Positions 50,221-62,362 of a DNA stretch of 64,000 bases are shown here, piece after piece. The stretch is from Monomorium pharaonis. Lineage: Eukaryota; Arthropoda; Insecta; Hymenoptera; Formicidae. A model generated the notes under the pieces. The model ran no database searches. It saw only the letters and a program-made list of their open reading frames with translations, and was not told the origin of the DNA. The stretch spans positions 2,232,001 through 2,296,000 of the forward strand of contig NC_050473.1 of the NCBI RefSeq assembly GCF_013373865.1. The letters run 5' to 3'. How positions within the stretch are numbered: position 1 is the stretch's first letter; each line of letters opens with the position of its first letter. A program made the position numbers and the translations under genes.

Positions 50221-53200
50221 TTATATTTCTCTTCTCTAAAAATGCGAATCGATATAAACGTCGTAAGCAAATGCGCAGCGTGATGCTAATTCGCAAATTC
50301 GCTTCGATAAATCGTCGCTGTGTATTTTCTGTGGTAGAATCCAACAGAGATATACACAGAGCGATACGGAGAGCTAGAGCCGACGACACGGTTGGGGGAT
50401 ATAACGAGAAACGTAAACGTTTGCCTCAGCAAGCCATTCTCGAACGACAGCTCAAATGACGGTATCTAAATTGGCGTCGAAATACTTTGCCAAGTCTCGC
50501 GTAAAGTTTATCAGCTTCATCGAGAGGTTCATCGCAAAGGCTTCCTAGGATATTAATCATATAATTTCATATTTCGTTAATTGATTATTAATTTATATGG
50601 ATAAAAAAATGCATGTCGTAGAGTTATAGAATTATCATTAATGAGAAATTGTAATCGCCGAAAAATCAAGAGTATACTTGTACGTTACAATTTCGATTCG
50701 TATACATATGAAACAATTGAGATTCTTTGTAAGCACTGCATAGAAAAGAAATTATGACACGTCACCGTAAACAAATATCGAATACGAAAAGATCGAGTCA
50801 GAAAATACTTTTTTGATTGTCACGCTATCAGATTGCCCGCGTAAATGTACCTATCAATGTTGTGTTACAACCTCTCGGCAGATCGACCGAGGATCGTTTT
50901 TCATGGTCAGAGATTCACGGGCCAGGTAGATAATTGACAGGCCCGTGCTCTCTGGGTCCATCGTTGAGAATAATTGGTGATCCTATCGGGAGATGTCTTG
51001 TATACGAATCGTGAACAGAAACGAAACGCAGTCTTCCTTCTTGAAGAATGAGACGCGTAGGTGCTGATCAACCTGATACTGATCTGATTGCGAGGGTGCG
51101 GTCAGTCGAGCAGCTTTGGGAACAGGTTAACGTATGCTGACCTGTTTTATATTCATGCTTTTTACCGATAAGATGATTCGCTTTTCGTGTCATTTGCATT
51201 TGTGATTATACAGGCGTGTCGATGGTTCACACTCATACTTTCAATTGATGAAACAGACTCTTCTCGACTGATTATGTACAATTTGATTGAATCTTGCGTT
51301 CCAGAAATTATTGAATCTAAATAGAGATCAAGTTATGCAGCTTTTTATAGTTGCATTATCGTATAGGCACTCCGTTCTAGCACGAAATATAAAATATAGC
51401 AGGAACGCATTTTATGCACGTTTCCGAGACATAAATAAGGATTTATAGTTAGTAATTTTCGTATCGAGAGTAGCGTGTGCATAATTGAATAAAAGTAGGA
51501 TGCAGAGTGATTCGAAGAAAACACGATAGCGCATGGTTTCACGAAACCGGTCGGAATTTGGGTTATCGTACGCATAAAATTTCTTCTTGGACAATGGACG
51601 TCTGGAAGAGAAGGACAAGGAAGATGACTTGTTGTGTGCTTCGTGCACAGAGTACATTTGATATTGACATCGATATCCCGTTCTTATTACACAATAAAAA
51701 TCGCATTCGATTTTTCCCGCGGGATTCCCCGTCTCCGTTATAAGAGGCTTCGAGGAAGGATTATTCCGGCAATCGAACGTATCTTCGGGAAAGATGCCGC
51801 TCCGGAATTGCTTCTAGATATACTTCGGACAATCTCCTCGGTTTTCCACCGCCATCCACCGTTAGGTAGTCAAGTGCGGCCCGCAATTCGCACGCAGCGC
51901 ATTCCTACGGGCGGTTTTATGGTCTCGCGCGGAAGTAAAGACGCGGATTCCGGGCGTAACGCGAACTTTTGATGTACTCGACTACTCGGCAGGGTAACTG
52001 CAATTGCGCAACGTACAACAAACGACTTACGTCATCCAGTCGGAGTATCGATGCTTGGAAACGCGGCAATTTGTTGGCGAAAAGGTCGCATTACTTCGAC
52101 AGTTAATCTAAATGCCGGATAAAATGAGAGTGGAGAATCTCGAAGATGAAACGGAAGAAAAATTTGTGGTTTGCGGTTCACTGGTTGTTTTATATCTTGT
52201 CGTGAATTATGGGACGTAAATATTGCGGTGGACCGTCGCACAGCACGATATCGAAAATTGTTATCGAAAACGCCAAGTATTTCCACGTGAAAGAGTTACG
52301 ATCCAAAATTGTAGTGTATTTAACTCACTATTCAGGACGCACGGGAACGACAAGCGGGAACGGGTAACGTATTATTCACGCATTTATAATGCGAACTGTT
52401 GGAGCAATAGTTATAATTACGCCTGTTTGTATAAAAATTTATTTCTCGCGATTTTTAACATACACTCTAAGGAATTTTTTAAACGAGCAATTGAGTAATA
52501 TGGGCTGTACACGAAACGTACGTGACACGACGAAATTCATTATTCTAGTCTACCTATCACTTGTGTTTAAAATGTAGAATCTTTTCATCTTACTGTAACC
52601 CTCAATTAATTCGTGCTCCAACAGCTGCGACAGTTTTCTCGTTTCGTGTCGCGCAAATGCAATTGCATGTCCGCGGCCGAGCGCGTGTATGCGCTCGATT
52701 GTGTATGCTCCATTATTTCATCGCGGTTGCACGTTCGCGTTAAAACACATGTGTACAAAGTTTTACGATGCAAATCATGCGAGGCATGGCACGAATTCTG
52801 TCGTACCGTTTGTGTCGGTGATCGCGGTTTGCGCGAATAACAAATTTCAAAATTGCATTTTCAATCCTTTCCGAGCTCGTTGTCAGTTTAATTGAGAAGC
52901 ATTGTCATGATTTAAGCGGATGAAGTTGTACATTTCAGGTGTACCTTATGTGTCCCGCGCTCGTTAGATTTCCGCTTGTAGCGGAACTACACGCGATATA
53001 AATTCCGTAACGGCTCTTGACGCGGCCCGTAACGTCCGTCTCTTCAGAAAGTACTTTGACCCTTGAAAGTTCCCTCGGTCGTCGTGTTTGTTGCCCTTTG
53101 ACTGCCTGTCGCTCGCGTATCTCGTCAAGTCCATCGCGACACGATTATCCGAGGGGGAGGGAAAGATTATTTCGCTTATTCTCGAGCCACGGCGCCGCTT

Positions 53201-54370
53201 CTTCTTTTACTTCTTTCTCGCTCGCTTTCTTCGAGATGGCTGGCAGGGCTGAAAAGTGGCGGGGGCGGAAAGGTCGCTCTTTCGCGAGCGCCTATCGGAC
53301 CCTCGGCGGCTGCAGGCGCAGCTGTAGACGTTCTCAGGATGCGGAAGACGCGGAAGAGCGGAGCGAACGGGCAGGAGGGGACAATGAAATTGAAATGGCG
53401 AAAGCGGATCACAGAATAGGTTGGCTTAACGGGGGGTGGCGGCGGAGAGCGAAGCAGGTCGCGCAGGACGAGAACGAGGGGGCTAATCCGCACGGCTACA
53501 GCACTGTCTGCGAACGCGCTCGTGCACGCGCGCGCGTCTCTTGCTCCACGAAATTAATTTTAAATCGTAATATCTCCGTCGAGTAATCAATATCAGTTCG
53601 TGGAAATTTGCCCGTTACACGAACCTGGGGTAATTACCCCTATCCGTTGGGGAAAAGGGGAGGGGAAAATTTCGCGGCGGTATTAATAGCATCTGTTATT
53701 ATTAATTGAGCTTTTTTATTCGGTAAGCGAATCGCACTATATCAGAATTTCTCTATATTGATGATAGCTTATCAGTTTCGCCGATGCTATACGATTTTTC
53801 ACTGAAAGTGTACGAACGATAGTATCTCGGTTTTCGTATATGTTTGTCCACAGCCCATGGCCTGATTGAATTTACTAACATCAGATTAATTATTGTAAAT
53901 TTGTTTTAATCCGAAATACTCGTGAGTCGTATGTGATGTTTGGGCCTCGTATATTAACTGATCTATAGCGTTTGCTGCCGCAGTGTAATTGATATGCAGT
54001 GAGCAATCGTCACAGGCATATTTTTTTTCGTTTGCGAAAGGGAAATAGTTTCAACCAACGTGTTATGCAATGGAAAAAGCGGGACGATGGTGGCGAGAAA
54101 AATGCGCGGAGGAGAGAGGAGACGGAAAAAAAGAAAGAAGAGTTTGTCTTGAAACTTTTTTCTTCCCTTCGACATCGTTTCCCTTTATCTCGTTCGCCTT
54201 TCGTACTTCTATTTCAACCCGTACGGAGAACAGCCGGTTCTCAACATTTTCCTACGAAGAGTTCTCGCAAGGACTTCTTACTTATCGATGTGGAAACACC
54301 CGAGAGATGAGGGAGAGCGGAAGAACATAAAGGAAGGAAGGAAGAATGGAGAATAGCAGGAGGACGAAGA

Positions 54371-54373
<3 letters not shown>
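50221..54373. other. Non-coding stretch
   Basis: Mixed composition with CpG-rich parts (51700-52100, 52600-53650). The 189-codon frame at 53017-53586 is arginine/serine-rich with no domain and is treated as chance. A minus-strand GTAAGT at about 52011-52016 follows an open frame (ASILRLDD) but lacks a usable acceptor. Confidence 0.5.

Positions 54374-54431
<58 letters not shown>
54374..54431. repeat. (GA)n microsatellite
   Basis: Pure GA run of about 58 bp in purine-rich DNA; frames on the other strand read as serine/leucine repeats. Confidence 0.98.
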
Positions 54432-54432
<1 letters not shown>

Positions 54433-55105
54433 GAGAATAGGGAAGAAGAATGACGAGTGTAGGGAGAAACAGGAGGGCACCAGCTTGCTCGAACGACCAA
54501 AACACTTGAGAGTGGGACGAAAGTAGAGAGAGTCAGTTGAGGGGGAGACGTCGCGACTCCCCCCCAGCACGAAAACTGGAAAAAAGCATCTGACTTTGGA
54601 GAAACGCGGCAGGTTCTCTCCATGTTCCCATCCGCGCTTTGCTCTCTATTTTGCTCCCTTCTGTCTCTATTCCTCTCGTCTCTTTCGTTCCTCTCCCCTC
54701 TTTCTCTCTCGCCTCTCATTAGGAGAAACTTTCATCGGAAGTTCTCTCTGCAGGCGCAGTCTGCAACACCGGAGGCAGCAGCGCGAGACGGAAGCGAGTG
54801 CAGTGTAGTATTTATTTCAGCCCCTAATGAGTTTGCAGGGCGCCCTTCGTACACGCACACGCTGATCGCCGCCGCGACGCACCGTATTCGGCTCGATGGT
54901 GCGCGGCGCGACGCGGCGCGGCGGGACGCCCATCGGACGTCGGTCGGCTGGTTCGCAAAGTAGAAAGCTTAAGTTTTCGCCTGCCACGCGAAAGGAATCG
55001 GTATACAAGTATACGCGCCAACTGGCTTTTTGACATTTTCGCCGCGCGCCGTCTCCTCTTTTTTCCGCGAGTCGTTTACGCCACGCGAGTTAAAGGGGTA
55101 AGCGG

Positions 55106-55134
55106 CTCTCTCTCGCTCTCTCTCTCTCTCTCTC
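55106..55134. repeat. (CT)n microsatellite
   Basis: CT run of about 29 bp interrupted once by CG. Confidence 0.95.
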
Positions 55135-57340
55135 GCCCTTTCAGAGCGCAACCCCCCTTTTACCGAGTGTTGCTCTATACACCTCTCTACCGTCGTCGCC
55201 GCATTCCCTCCGTTCCTCTCACTCTCTCGTGAATTTCTCCGTGCTCTTTTTGCGCGGTACTTAAACGCAGAAAGAAACGAGGCCGTTAAAATGTTCCGCC
55301 ATGCACAATTTATCATGGGCTGCGAATGGTAAACGCACGCCCGGGCTCGTCTCAAAGTCCAGAGAAAAGAGACGCGGCTTAATAATGTTCCACGTTGCAG
55401 AGAGCGAGCCCAAGCCTGGGCGTGCACCAAGAAAGGACCGCCGCCGCCACTTTTCTCGCGCGCGTTCGTTAGAGACGCGCGGACGAGAACACCGCCGCGC
55501 GATGAACTCCTTTTCTCTATTCTTTTATAGACACTGCCAGGATCTCCTAAAGATCCGCGTTGTGCCACCACCCGGAAGGGGGAGAATGCGAGCGGAAGTT
55601 TCGAAATACGTGCCTTTAAACTTGGAAGGTTTGCGGATAACTCGTAAAACAGATGCGCCGGCATTTCGAAGCGCATAAAGAAAACAATAACAGGTGAAAT
55701 ACGCGAGCTTTGTACGTAAATATGAATACGTTATATTTTTACTGCGAACGATATATGTGTCGATAGGTTTTTTCCGACACCTATATTTGGAATTGAAAAT
55801 ATTGGAAGGTGCGGGAAGAGAAAGAGAGAAAGAAAAAACGAAAAAGCGCGCCACAGAGACGTTAATTATGATATCGACAAGTTCGAGCATTAAGAGATAT
55901 CGAAAGAACTCGTGCGGGGGCAAACGGAACTCCAACGTATTATGCCCCGTGAATAACACGGACGATGATTTAGTTGTTTCTAATTGTCGCGAAATACGAC
56001 GGCATGTGTCAAACACCGACTGTTGCTTCTCACTTATTCACGTCCAATCGACTTTGAAGGTCCGAAGGTCGCGTCGACGTTTAATCAGCTTACGCTTAAA
56101 TCCCTTTAAGGACTTAAGTCCTGCTTTCGTCGCACGGAGTTATCACGCAAGCTCAACTACTTGACCAAGGCTAGTAAACGTACTAAAGCGGCAGTAAAGT
56201 TCTCGCGGATTAATTGATGCCCTGTGTAGACGGTCGCGTCGCTTTTCGTACGAAGTTGAACCACTCCAACGCTTCACCAGTACCGGTGGACGATAAAGTC
56301 TCTTCAATTGATGATGTTTAGGTTTAGGTAACTACGTGCAAATAAAAGCATATAATTATACCAGATAAAACTATCTATTTGGCGATATAACAATTTATTC
56401 TAAATAATTGTATCGAGAAAGTATTGAGAAAGCTTCCGATTGTTGAGTACAATATATATTTGAATATATACTCTTACGATTTGAAAAATATTAATTATAT
56501 TAGTAATGTTATATTATAATTATCTATCAGTGACAAGAAATTAATGGGCAACAAGAACGTTGTTTACAAAAACAACTTTATTTTTAAATTATTTACGATT
56601 ACAATGGAGCTTGGTTGTGCACATACTCGGTTACTTTCGATCGCGCTGAGCACATATGTGGGTATTTGTTTTAATTAATAAATAATTGAAACAAAACAAG
56701 CTATACCGCGATTAACGCACATGAAACTACGGTTGTTTTCACTGTTAGCGATGCGATCAACAAATCGTATGTACCCTCGATACTTTCGAAAATAACTATA
56801 TCCGGACACATTCATCAAATGTGCAAATAATTTAGAAATAGAGGTGTTTTCGAAAATGAGTTATATATTTTACAAATATATATTCAGTCACACATCACCA
56901 CTTATTAAACAATTTACATATAGATTAACAAACAGGAAATTACAGATTATCTTTGATTTTTATTTCATTATTACATTGAGTTTATCGTATATATATCTCT
57001 GAAGTTTATATCTTTATCTCTACGTTATCTGAAATCAATAACAAAAGTGACAATAAAGCAAATCTTTTTTTAGCGAGTTCTCATATTTAGCAACACAAAC
57101 CTACGTGATTTTCCGTCGAGCTTGTCGAGCTTTGCCAGGAAAGCTGAGGCGAGTTTGACCCGATCCCTTCGTTGCCGTGTTTACTTTGGAGTGTTCGTTA
57201 TCGCTCGCTAATTGAGCCCTTGACGCGGCAACATTTACGCGATGCGCACGTCTGTGCAGCCACGTAGTAGAGCATAGAGCTCGTGCGTTGCAGGTTGCTC
57301 TTTCCACTCCTTCTCCCCTTCCCTTCCGCTAGCTTGCTCT

Positions 57341-57358
57341 TCTCTCTCTCTCTCTCTC
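57341..57358. repeat. (TC)n microsatellite
   Basis: Pure TC run of 18 bp within a wider pyrimidine-rich stretch (57300-57400). Confidence 0.9.
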
Positions 57359-58302
57359 CTTCTCTCGTCTCTTTCTCGTCATCGTCCTCCGTTTCCTGTA
57401 TTCCCGTTTGGCTGCGTTCACTGCCAATGCCACCAGAAAATCGGCGGTAGCGACACCGACAGTGCCAAAGACAGTCAGTGCGGCACCGACATCGCTCATT
57501 TACTTTGGCTCGTTTCGCGGAGTCGAATTTAATTACTGGATTCGTCGCGGCGCACGCGGAAGAGCGTGACAGACGCGTAATGGCTGGGACGGATGGTTTA
57601 CATTATGGTTCCGTCGCGAAACGTAAACGACGAAATTTATTTCGCCCGCGATACTCAGCTGTCTCGGTGCACGCAGATCGAAGTGACGCGCTGTTATGTA
57701 TGGACGCGCAACGAAAGATTTATTCAGTGTCTTGTTTTGAATTAGTTTAGGAAGAAACAGTACGAACGCAGTATCGGATTGATAGTTACCATAATTATAA
57801 TCGTAATTTGGTGCGAGAGGATCTGCACCATGGGGAATCGTAGTAATTTCACTTGTAGCATATTGTTGTATGCGAAAGAACGATAGATAACAGCGTTAAC
57901 TTTAATAGAATTAGTTATGTAGCTATTCTCTAATGGTATATTGCAACGTATTTTGTAGCAACATATCATATTTCATCCCAGTTATGCAGTTTATGAAAAG
58001 GAATACACATGTTGCAGCATATCATGTACGTTTTGTTGTAGAATGCGAAACGCAGTCGAAACACTGTTACCGGTACATAAACCGGTGCGTGGAAATATTT
58101 AAGTATTTTTAGAAATTACTTCTTTCTTTTTCTCCAACGTACCAACAATATGCAACAGCATGGACAAATTGCAAGATACAATAATTTTATTCTTGTTCAA
58201 ATTTTTTTCAAACAAACTACTAGTTATCTACTTGCACACACAGTAAAGTTGTCAACGAACACAGCTGCTGTCGATTTTCCGGATGCATTTGGTTTTAGCC
58301 CC

Positions 58303-58308
58303 TTTATT
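58303..58308 (-). terminator. AATAAA polyadenylation signal candidate
   Basis: TTTATT on the plus strand gives AATAAA on the minus strand, 95 bp beyond the stop of the candidate terminal exon ending at 58403. Hexamers like this are frequent in AT-rich DNA, so it counts only together with that exon. Confidence 0.2.
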
Positions 58309-58402
58309 TTCGTTATACGAACTGGAAACCTTCCGAGTAGGCAGCGTTACGCCTTAGACAACGAGAAACAAAGCCGTGCGAGACAAAATACGGGAGGAAG
58401 AG

Positions 58403-58689
58403 TTAGGTACCGGGACGACTTTTCTTCGTACCAAAGTCTACGTATTTTCGAACAGAGTCGGGCGTAGTGACCGGAAGTTGGTCGCAACGGGTTCCTCGAG
58501 GGGCCATTCCGATGATGGATTGCGACTCTTGTGAAAGTTCGGCCTCGAGTCGCGCGGAAAAGAGAGACTCCGAGGAGGAAGTACTCTTTAAGGTATTACA
58601 TGGCGTCGATTCGCCACAATTTCGGGAACTTTGAGTCACCGGCAAGGACACAGTCTTTGTTCTAATACACCGACATCTCTGTACAGCAC
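58403..58689 (-). CDS. Candidate terminal coding exon, unknown protein
   Basis: A minus-strand frame runs from a strong acceptor (TTTCTCGCTTCCCATTTCGAGAG, exon from about 58689) to a TAA stop at 58405-58403. It encodes about 95 residues that are serine- and threonine-rich without simple repeats, for example RCRCIRTKTVSLPVTQSS and RCDQLPVTTPDSVRKYVDF. An AATAAA follows 95 bp later. No domain is recognised and no upstream exon was located. The acceptor AG choice (58690 or 58692) is uncertain. A plus-strand frame of 105 codons overlaps its end. Confidence 0.25.
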
Positions 58690-59338
58690 CTCTCGAAATG
58701 GGAAGCGAGAAACATTTGTCTATCCGGCCATCGCGTAATCTCGTGTAGTCGTAACTAGAATAACGTACGCGCACCCGAATATCTGGAATAATAATATTAA
58801 AAGTTAATAAATTTTTCAAATTTTTTTACGTCTAATACATTTTCATCACACTTAATTGAGTTATACGCGAGCGATCGATGAGATATTAATTGAGGGAGAT
58901 GCAAATCCCCGATCTTGATATATCGTTCACAGCGTCAGAGCTTGAGTGCGCCTTCTCGTTATCGTGAGAGGAGGAGAATGGCTTGCGTTTCCGCGGACGA
59001 GTCGCCGGAGGAGGTGCCGGTCGGCGCGCGATAGGTCGGTATACGCTTCGTATCAGAAAATGATGATGCAGCCACGCCGTGTGATGAAAAATGGCGGGTT
59101 CGAGTGAAGTCACCGGAATGAAATGCATGGATTGGTTTAGCCCGGGGCGCCTGCCACGGAACTGGCATAGACAGCAAGTGATGGATTACCGAGCGCGGCC
59201 GTTCCGCGAGTTCCCTCGGCATGTTCGCGCTCTGAAGACTCTCCTCTCATCTCCCTCGCCCTTATGCTTCGTACGTCACTCTGACGTATTCCACCAACAT
59301 GTTCTCTCCATTTCTATCCCTCTTTCGCCTTTCTTTCG

Positions 59339-59366
59339 TCTCTCTCTCTCTCTCTCTCTCTCTCTC
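59339..59366. repeat. (TC)n microsatellite
   Basis: Pure TC run of about 28 bp. Confidence 0.96.
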
Positions 59367-60397
59367 GCCTCCTTCATGTAGTCGTCAAGATTTCTCCTGC
59401 TTGCGTGACAAGGTTAGATACGCACGAGTATATATTTGGAAATTTCATCGCGATATTTATCGCCGTCAAAAAAATTCACAAGTTATAAACGGCAAACGTA
59501 TTAAATTTCAACTAAAGTGTTCAACATCCATTTCTGGATTATGGTTATTATAGATAGCAGTTATAATTATTGGATTGATTAATTAATTACTGCTCGATTT
59601 ACCTAAAGGATATGCTGGGATTAATTAATTTTGAGATGTCTCGTGTTCTCTTTACATATAGTCAACCGACGAAGACTTTATATTTGGTCCAACGACGAAA
59701 TTCATTTATAGTCCTCTCTTCTTCCTTCGCGTCTCGGCATGATTATATCACGTTTCTTTATGGACCCTCCGCCAAAAATTCCTCCGGCCTTTGAAAGCAT
59801 TCTCGCGTGTCTTATGCGCGTACACGCGCGTGGGGCAGATCGATTACGTTGCCCTTCCTTATTTAGTGCCCTCGTGAAACGATTCACGAGTCGCTCGTAA
59901 ATTTCGCGAAATGCTCTGCTTGCAGATGTTCATTTTGACGCGCTTCACTAAACGTGATGTCGCGTCGACATCCTATCCTTCCCTCTAGACACAATGAAAT
60001 TCACGTGCTGTCGAAGTGCAAAGTCGAGCCCTCCTGCTCCTTGAAGAAATTTCGGGGATTCGTCGTGGCTCTTTTGCCTCGACGTTTCCCTCCTTCGAAC
60101 TTGACATTCGCCTTTTCATCATGACTGCTCTCGATGCGCCGTTTCGTTTTGATCGTTCTTCCATTAAAACAGTTTCCTAGCCTACGTATTCGTGTATGCA
60201 CGCCCTTCCTTTGAAGTGTGCCTACATTCTAAACCCTCAAAGTATCGTTGGACGATTATCATACGAAAATGAATTTCGAGTAGGTTCAGCAAATATTCCT
60301 ATTAATATTATCTTTTAAAACTTATACATTTATCATTATTATAATTTAATGTGCTAATTATTATTTTGACATTTAGGTAAATTAGGTTTGTATTAAA

Positions 60398-60442
60398 TTT
60401 TAATATGACTAACAGTTTGTATTGTTTTAATATAACTAACAG
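60398..60442. repeat. Direct repeat TTTTAATATRACTAACAG x2
   Basis: The 18-mer occurs at 60398-60415 and 60425-60442 with one difference (G/A), 27 bp apart. Each copy contains an ACTAAC string like a branch-point consensus. Confidence 0.9.
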
Positions 60443-61009
60443 CACGTACATAGTACGTTGACGAAAATAAACATTTAGAAAAATCCTTGGACTAGAAAAC
60501 GTACTACCGAACGTAGTTTAGTTGCAATTTCTCTCGAAGAAAACTTTGTTCATTTCGCAGTGACCGCTTAGCTGTTCACGAATACGCTTTACTCGATGAC
60601 GTGCGAAACGTATGGTCATTTGCGGCGCAAGTCGCAATCCCCTTTCTTATCGCGAAAGTTGCAGGAAATTTCTCTTGTAAACTACAAAGACTCGGTCAAT
60701 GTTTCTTACCATGTCGGTCAGACCTTTCGAGATTGGCGTTTATTTTCTCATTTGACGCCGTTTCCGATCGTTTTGATCGTTCATCCTCGAAAAATAGTTA
60801 CACTGTCGCACACATACACACGCGCGCGCAGACACACACAGTGGCTATTTCAATCGGTTCTCTCTCGGCCGCGGTATCCCTCAGCGGAAGACCACTTTGA
60901 CGTTATCTCGCTCGAGCGAGCTAGGGTTATCTCGTGAAAGCGGCTTTGAAGGCTCGCGCGTAAATAGGCACCTCGAATAAATGATGATGCTGGAACAGAT
61001 CGGAGGAAG

Positions 61010-61201
61010 ATGGGAGACGGGGAGGAGCAGCCGCATTACGAAGATATCGCTTCTTCTTCCTTTGTACGACGAAGTAGCGCCGTGGCATCTAGGGGAGGAA
61101 AATCCTCCCCTACTCCAGTCGATCAAAGGTGGAAAAGGATTGCTTATCGGCCACCCGGCGTAAATTTCACGTTAGAAGAAATAATGGAGCGACGAGAATG
61201 A
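61010..61201 (+). CDS. Candidate 63-residue protein or exon
   Basis: A true ATG in good context (GGAAGATGG) opens a 63-codon frame beginning MGDGEEQPHYEDIASSS and ending NFTLEEIMERRE before TGA. Composition is balanced, acidic at both ends and basic in the middle, with no simple repeats. It contains a perfect 10-bp inverted repeat (61090-61099 with 61103-61112). No AATAAA close downstream and no domain recognised. It could be a small protein or chance. Confidence 0.2.
   Translation: MGDGEEQPHYEDIASSSFVRRSSAVASRGGKSSPTPVDQRWKRIAYRPPGVNFTLEEIMERRE
61090..61112. other. Perfect 10-bp hairpin with 3-nt loop
   Basis: TAGGGGAGGA, loop AAA, TCCTCCCCTA. The stem is GC-rich and would be stable in RNA. 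The tight loop and long arms resemble cloning-resistant or terminator-like palindromes, but no function is indicated. Confidence 0.9.
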
Positions 61202-61475
61202 TTAACTTAAATAACTTGAATGATGGATGTAATATTACGGTTGAAATTCAATCTCCTTTCCTGGTTTGAAATTATTATTATCGCCTGCGTGTCATATATC
61301 TGTACGTAGAAAATTGACGAGATTGCTGATTAGGTGCAATTGTATGGATAAAATTAAATACGAGCTGAATCAACAGCAAAACTGAAAACTCTCGTCGCAT
61401 CGTCGATTGCGGCACCAGGGAATTCCATTAATTATTAATTGACAAGTTTGTGCTCTGTCATAGGGCAGAGAGAGA

Positions 61476-61545
<70 letters not shown>

Positions 61546-62285
61546 AGGAGGTAGATGAAAACTTTCGTATCGGCTGTAATTGCGATTTATAAGTGTCGAT
61601 GATGAGAGGTTTCTCCCTTTCGATTTTCACGATCTGTCTTCTACTTTTCGTCCTTCGTTCTTTACCAGCGATTCACTTCGCTGACTCGTATCGTTACTCC
61701 TGAATACTTCCTTGATCGGAAAGTCGACCGTGTCATCCGATCATAAGGAAACGTGTAGAATTTCTTTAAAAAATGCCAAGGGCATGCGCAATACTTGTCG
61801 GAGAAGTGCAATATGATCTGGTTTTAACCTTGATCGCGCGATAGGGTGACTCGCGGAAATATTGCATATCCACGTTTAAAAGTATTATATAAGTGCAGAC
61901 AGACGTTTATTATGCACGATTGTGATTGAATTCAAAAGTTTATTGTCGTTATGAGAACGGTAGCGTGAACATGTAACGACACAATGTTGTCGATATTGGA
62001 TATCACGGTTCAATACGACGTTAGGGTAAATTAATAGTACTGCGAGAAATACTGTACGTTATTATAAAAAAAAAAATGTTGACAGTTCCATTGAAATATC
62101 GTGACTTAGATCTATCGTTGAAATTGTTTTACGAAATATAATTATGAATTTAATTGTTTTGTCGATATAATGACATTTTAACATAATAGCTATTATGTAA
62201 TAATAACAAAGAGTTGATATTCTATAAGAGAGATCCTGTCGTTTACTCGTAAACATTCCGTAACACGGCCCTTAAAAATATTATG
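61202..62285. other. AT-rich non-coding stretch around a GA tract
   Basis: AT-rich DNA on both sides of the long GA repeat; no frame or RNA gene recognised. Confidence 0.5.
61467..61545. repeat. Long (AG)n microsatellite with poly-G tail
   Basis: About 70 bp of AG (pure from 61481) running directly into ten or more G (61536-61545). Confidence 0.98.
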
Positions 62286-62362
62286 GCCCGATAAAGATCG
62301 CTATCGAAGAGCATAATTTTGCAGTTATGCTCTTCGATAAACTCTTCCGTCGACTTATCGCC
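62286..62362. other. Two-part hairpin with perfect 15-bp inner stem
   Basis: The inner arms 62302-62316 (TATCGAAGAGCATAA) and 62325-62339 are perfect reverse complements around an 8-nt loop TTTTGCAG. Outside them CGATAA (62289-62294) pairs with TTATCG (62355-62360) across an asymmetric internal loop, giving a structure of about 77 nt. On the plus strand TTTTGCAG also reads as a 3' splice site, with GTGAGT 55 bp later at 62380, so a small exon (62325-62379) inside the right arm is possible. It matches no microRNA I know. Confidence 0.6.

Larger units (their letters stand above)
54432..58302. other. CpG-rich then AT-rich non-coding stretch
   Basis: CpG-dense DNA (54540-56300) carries a 235-codon minus frame (54969-55676) that crosses a CT repeat and has no domain. 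AT-rich DNA (56330-57090) follows, then a CpG-rich block (57100-57740). A minus frame at 57101-57307 reads naturally but has no ATG and no pyrimidine tract at its 5' side. AT-rich again to 58260. Confidence 0.5.
58690..61009. other. Non-coding stretch
   Basis: CpG-rich to 59380, AT-rich at 59400-59700 and 60240-60500, then mixed. A CA/CG alternating stretch (60813-60840) could form Z-DNA. A minus-strand donor (CATG followed by GTAAGA near 60711) ends an open polar frame whose acceptor (TTTTTCGAG) is weak. No gene recognised. Confidence 0.5.

Noticed and set aside
53017..53586. 189-codon plus-strand open frame
   Set aside because: No true ATG start; arginine/serine-rich translation of CpG-rich DNA, no domain.
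54969..55676. 235-codon minus-strand open frame
   Set aside because: Crosses a CT/GA repeat, has no recognisable domain, and this length is expected by chance in CpG-rich DNA.
57101..57307. Natural-looking minus frame of 68 codons
   Set aside because: No ATG in frame and a purine-rich 5' flank without an acceptor.
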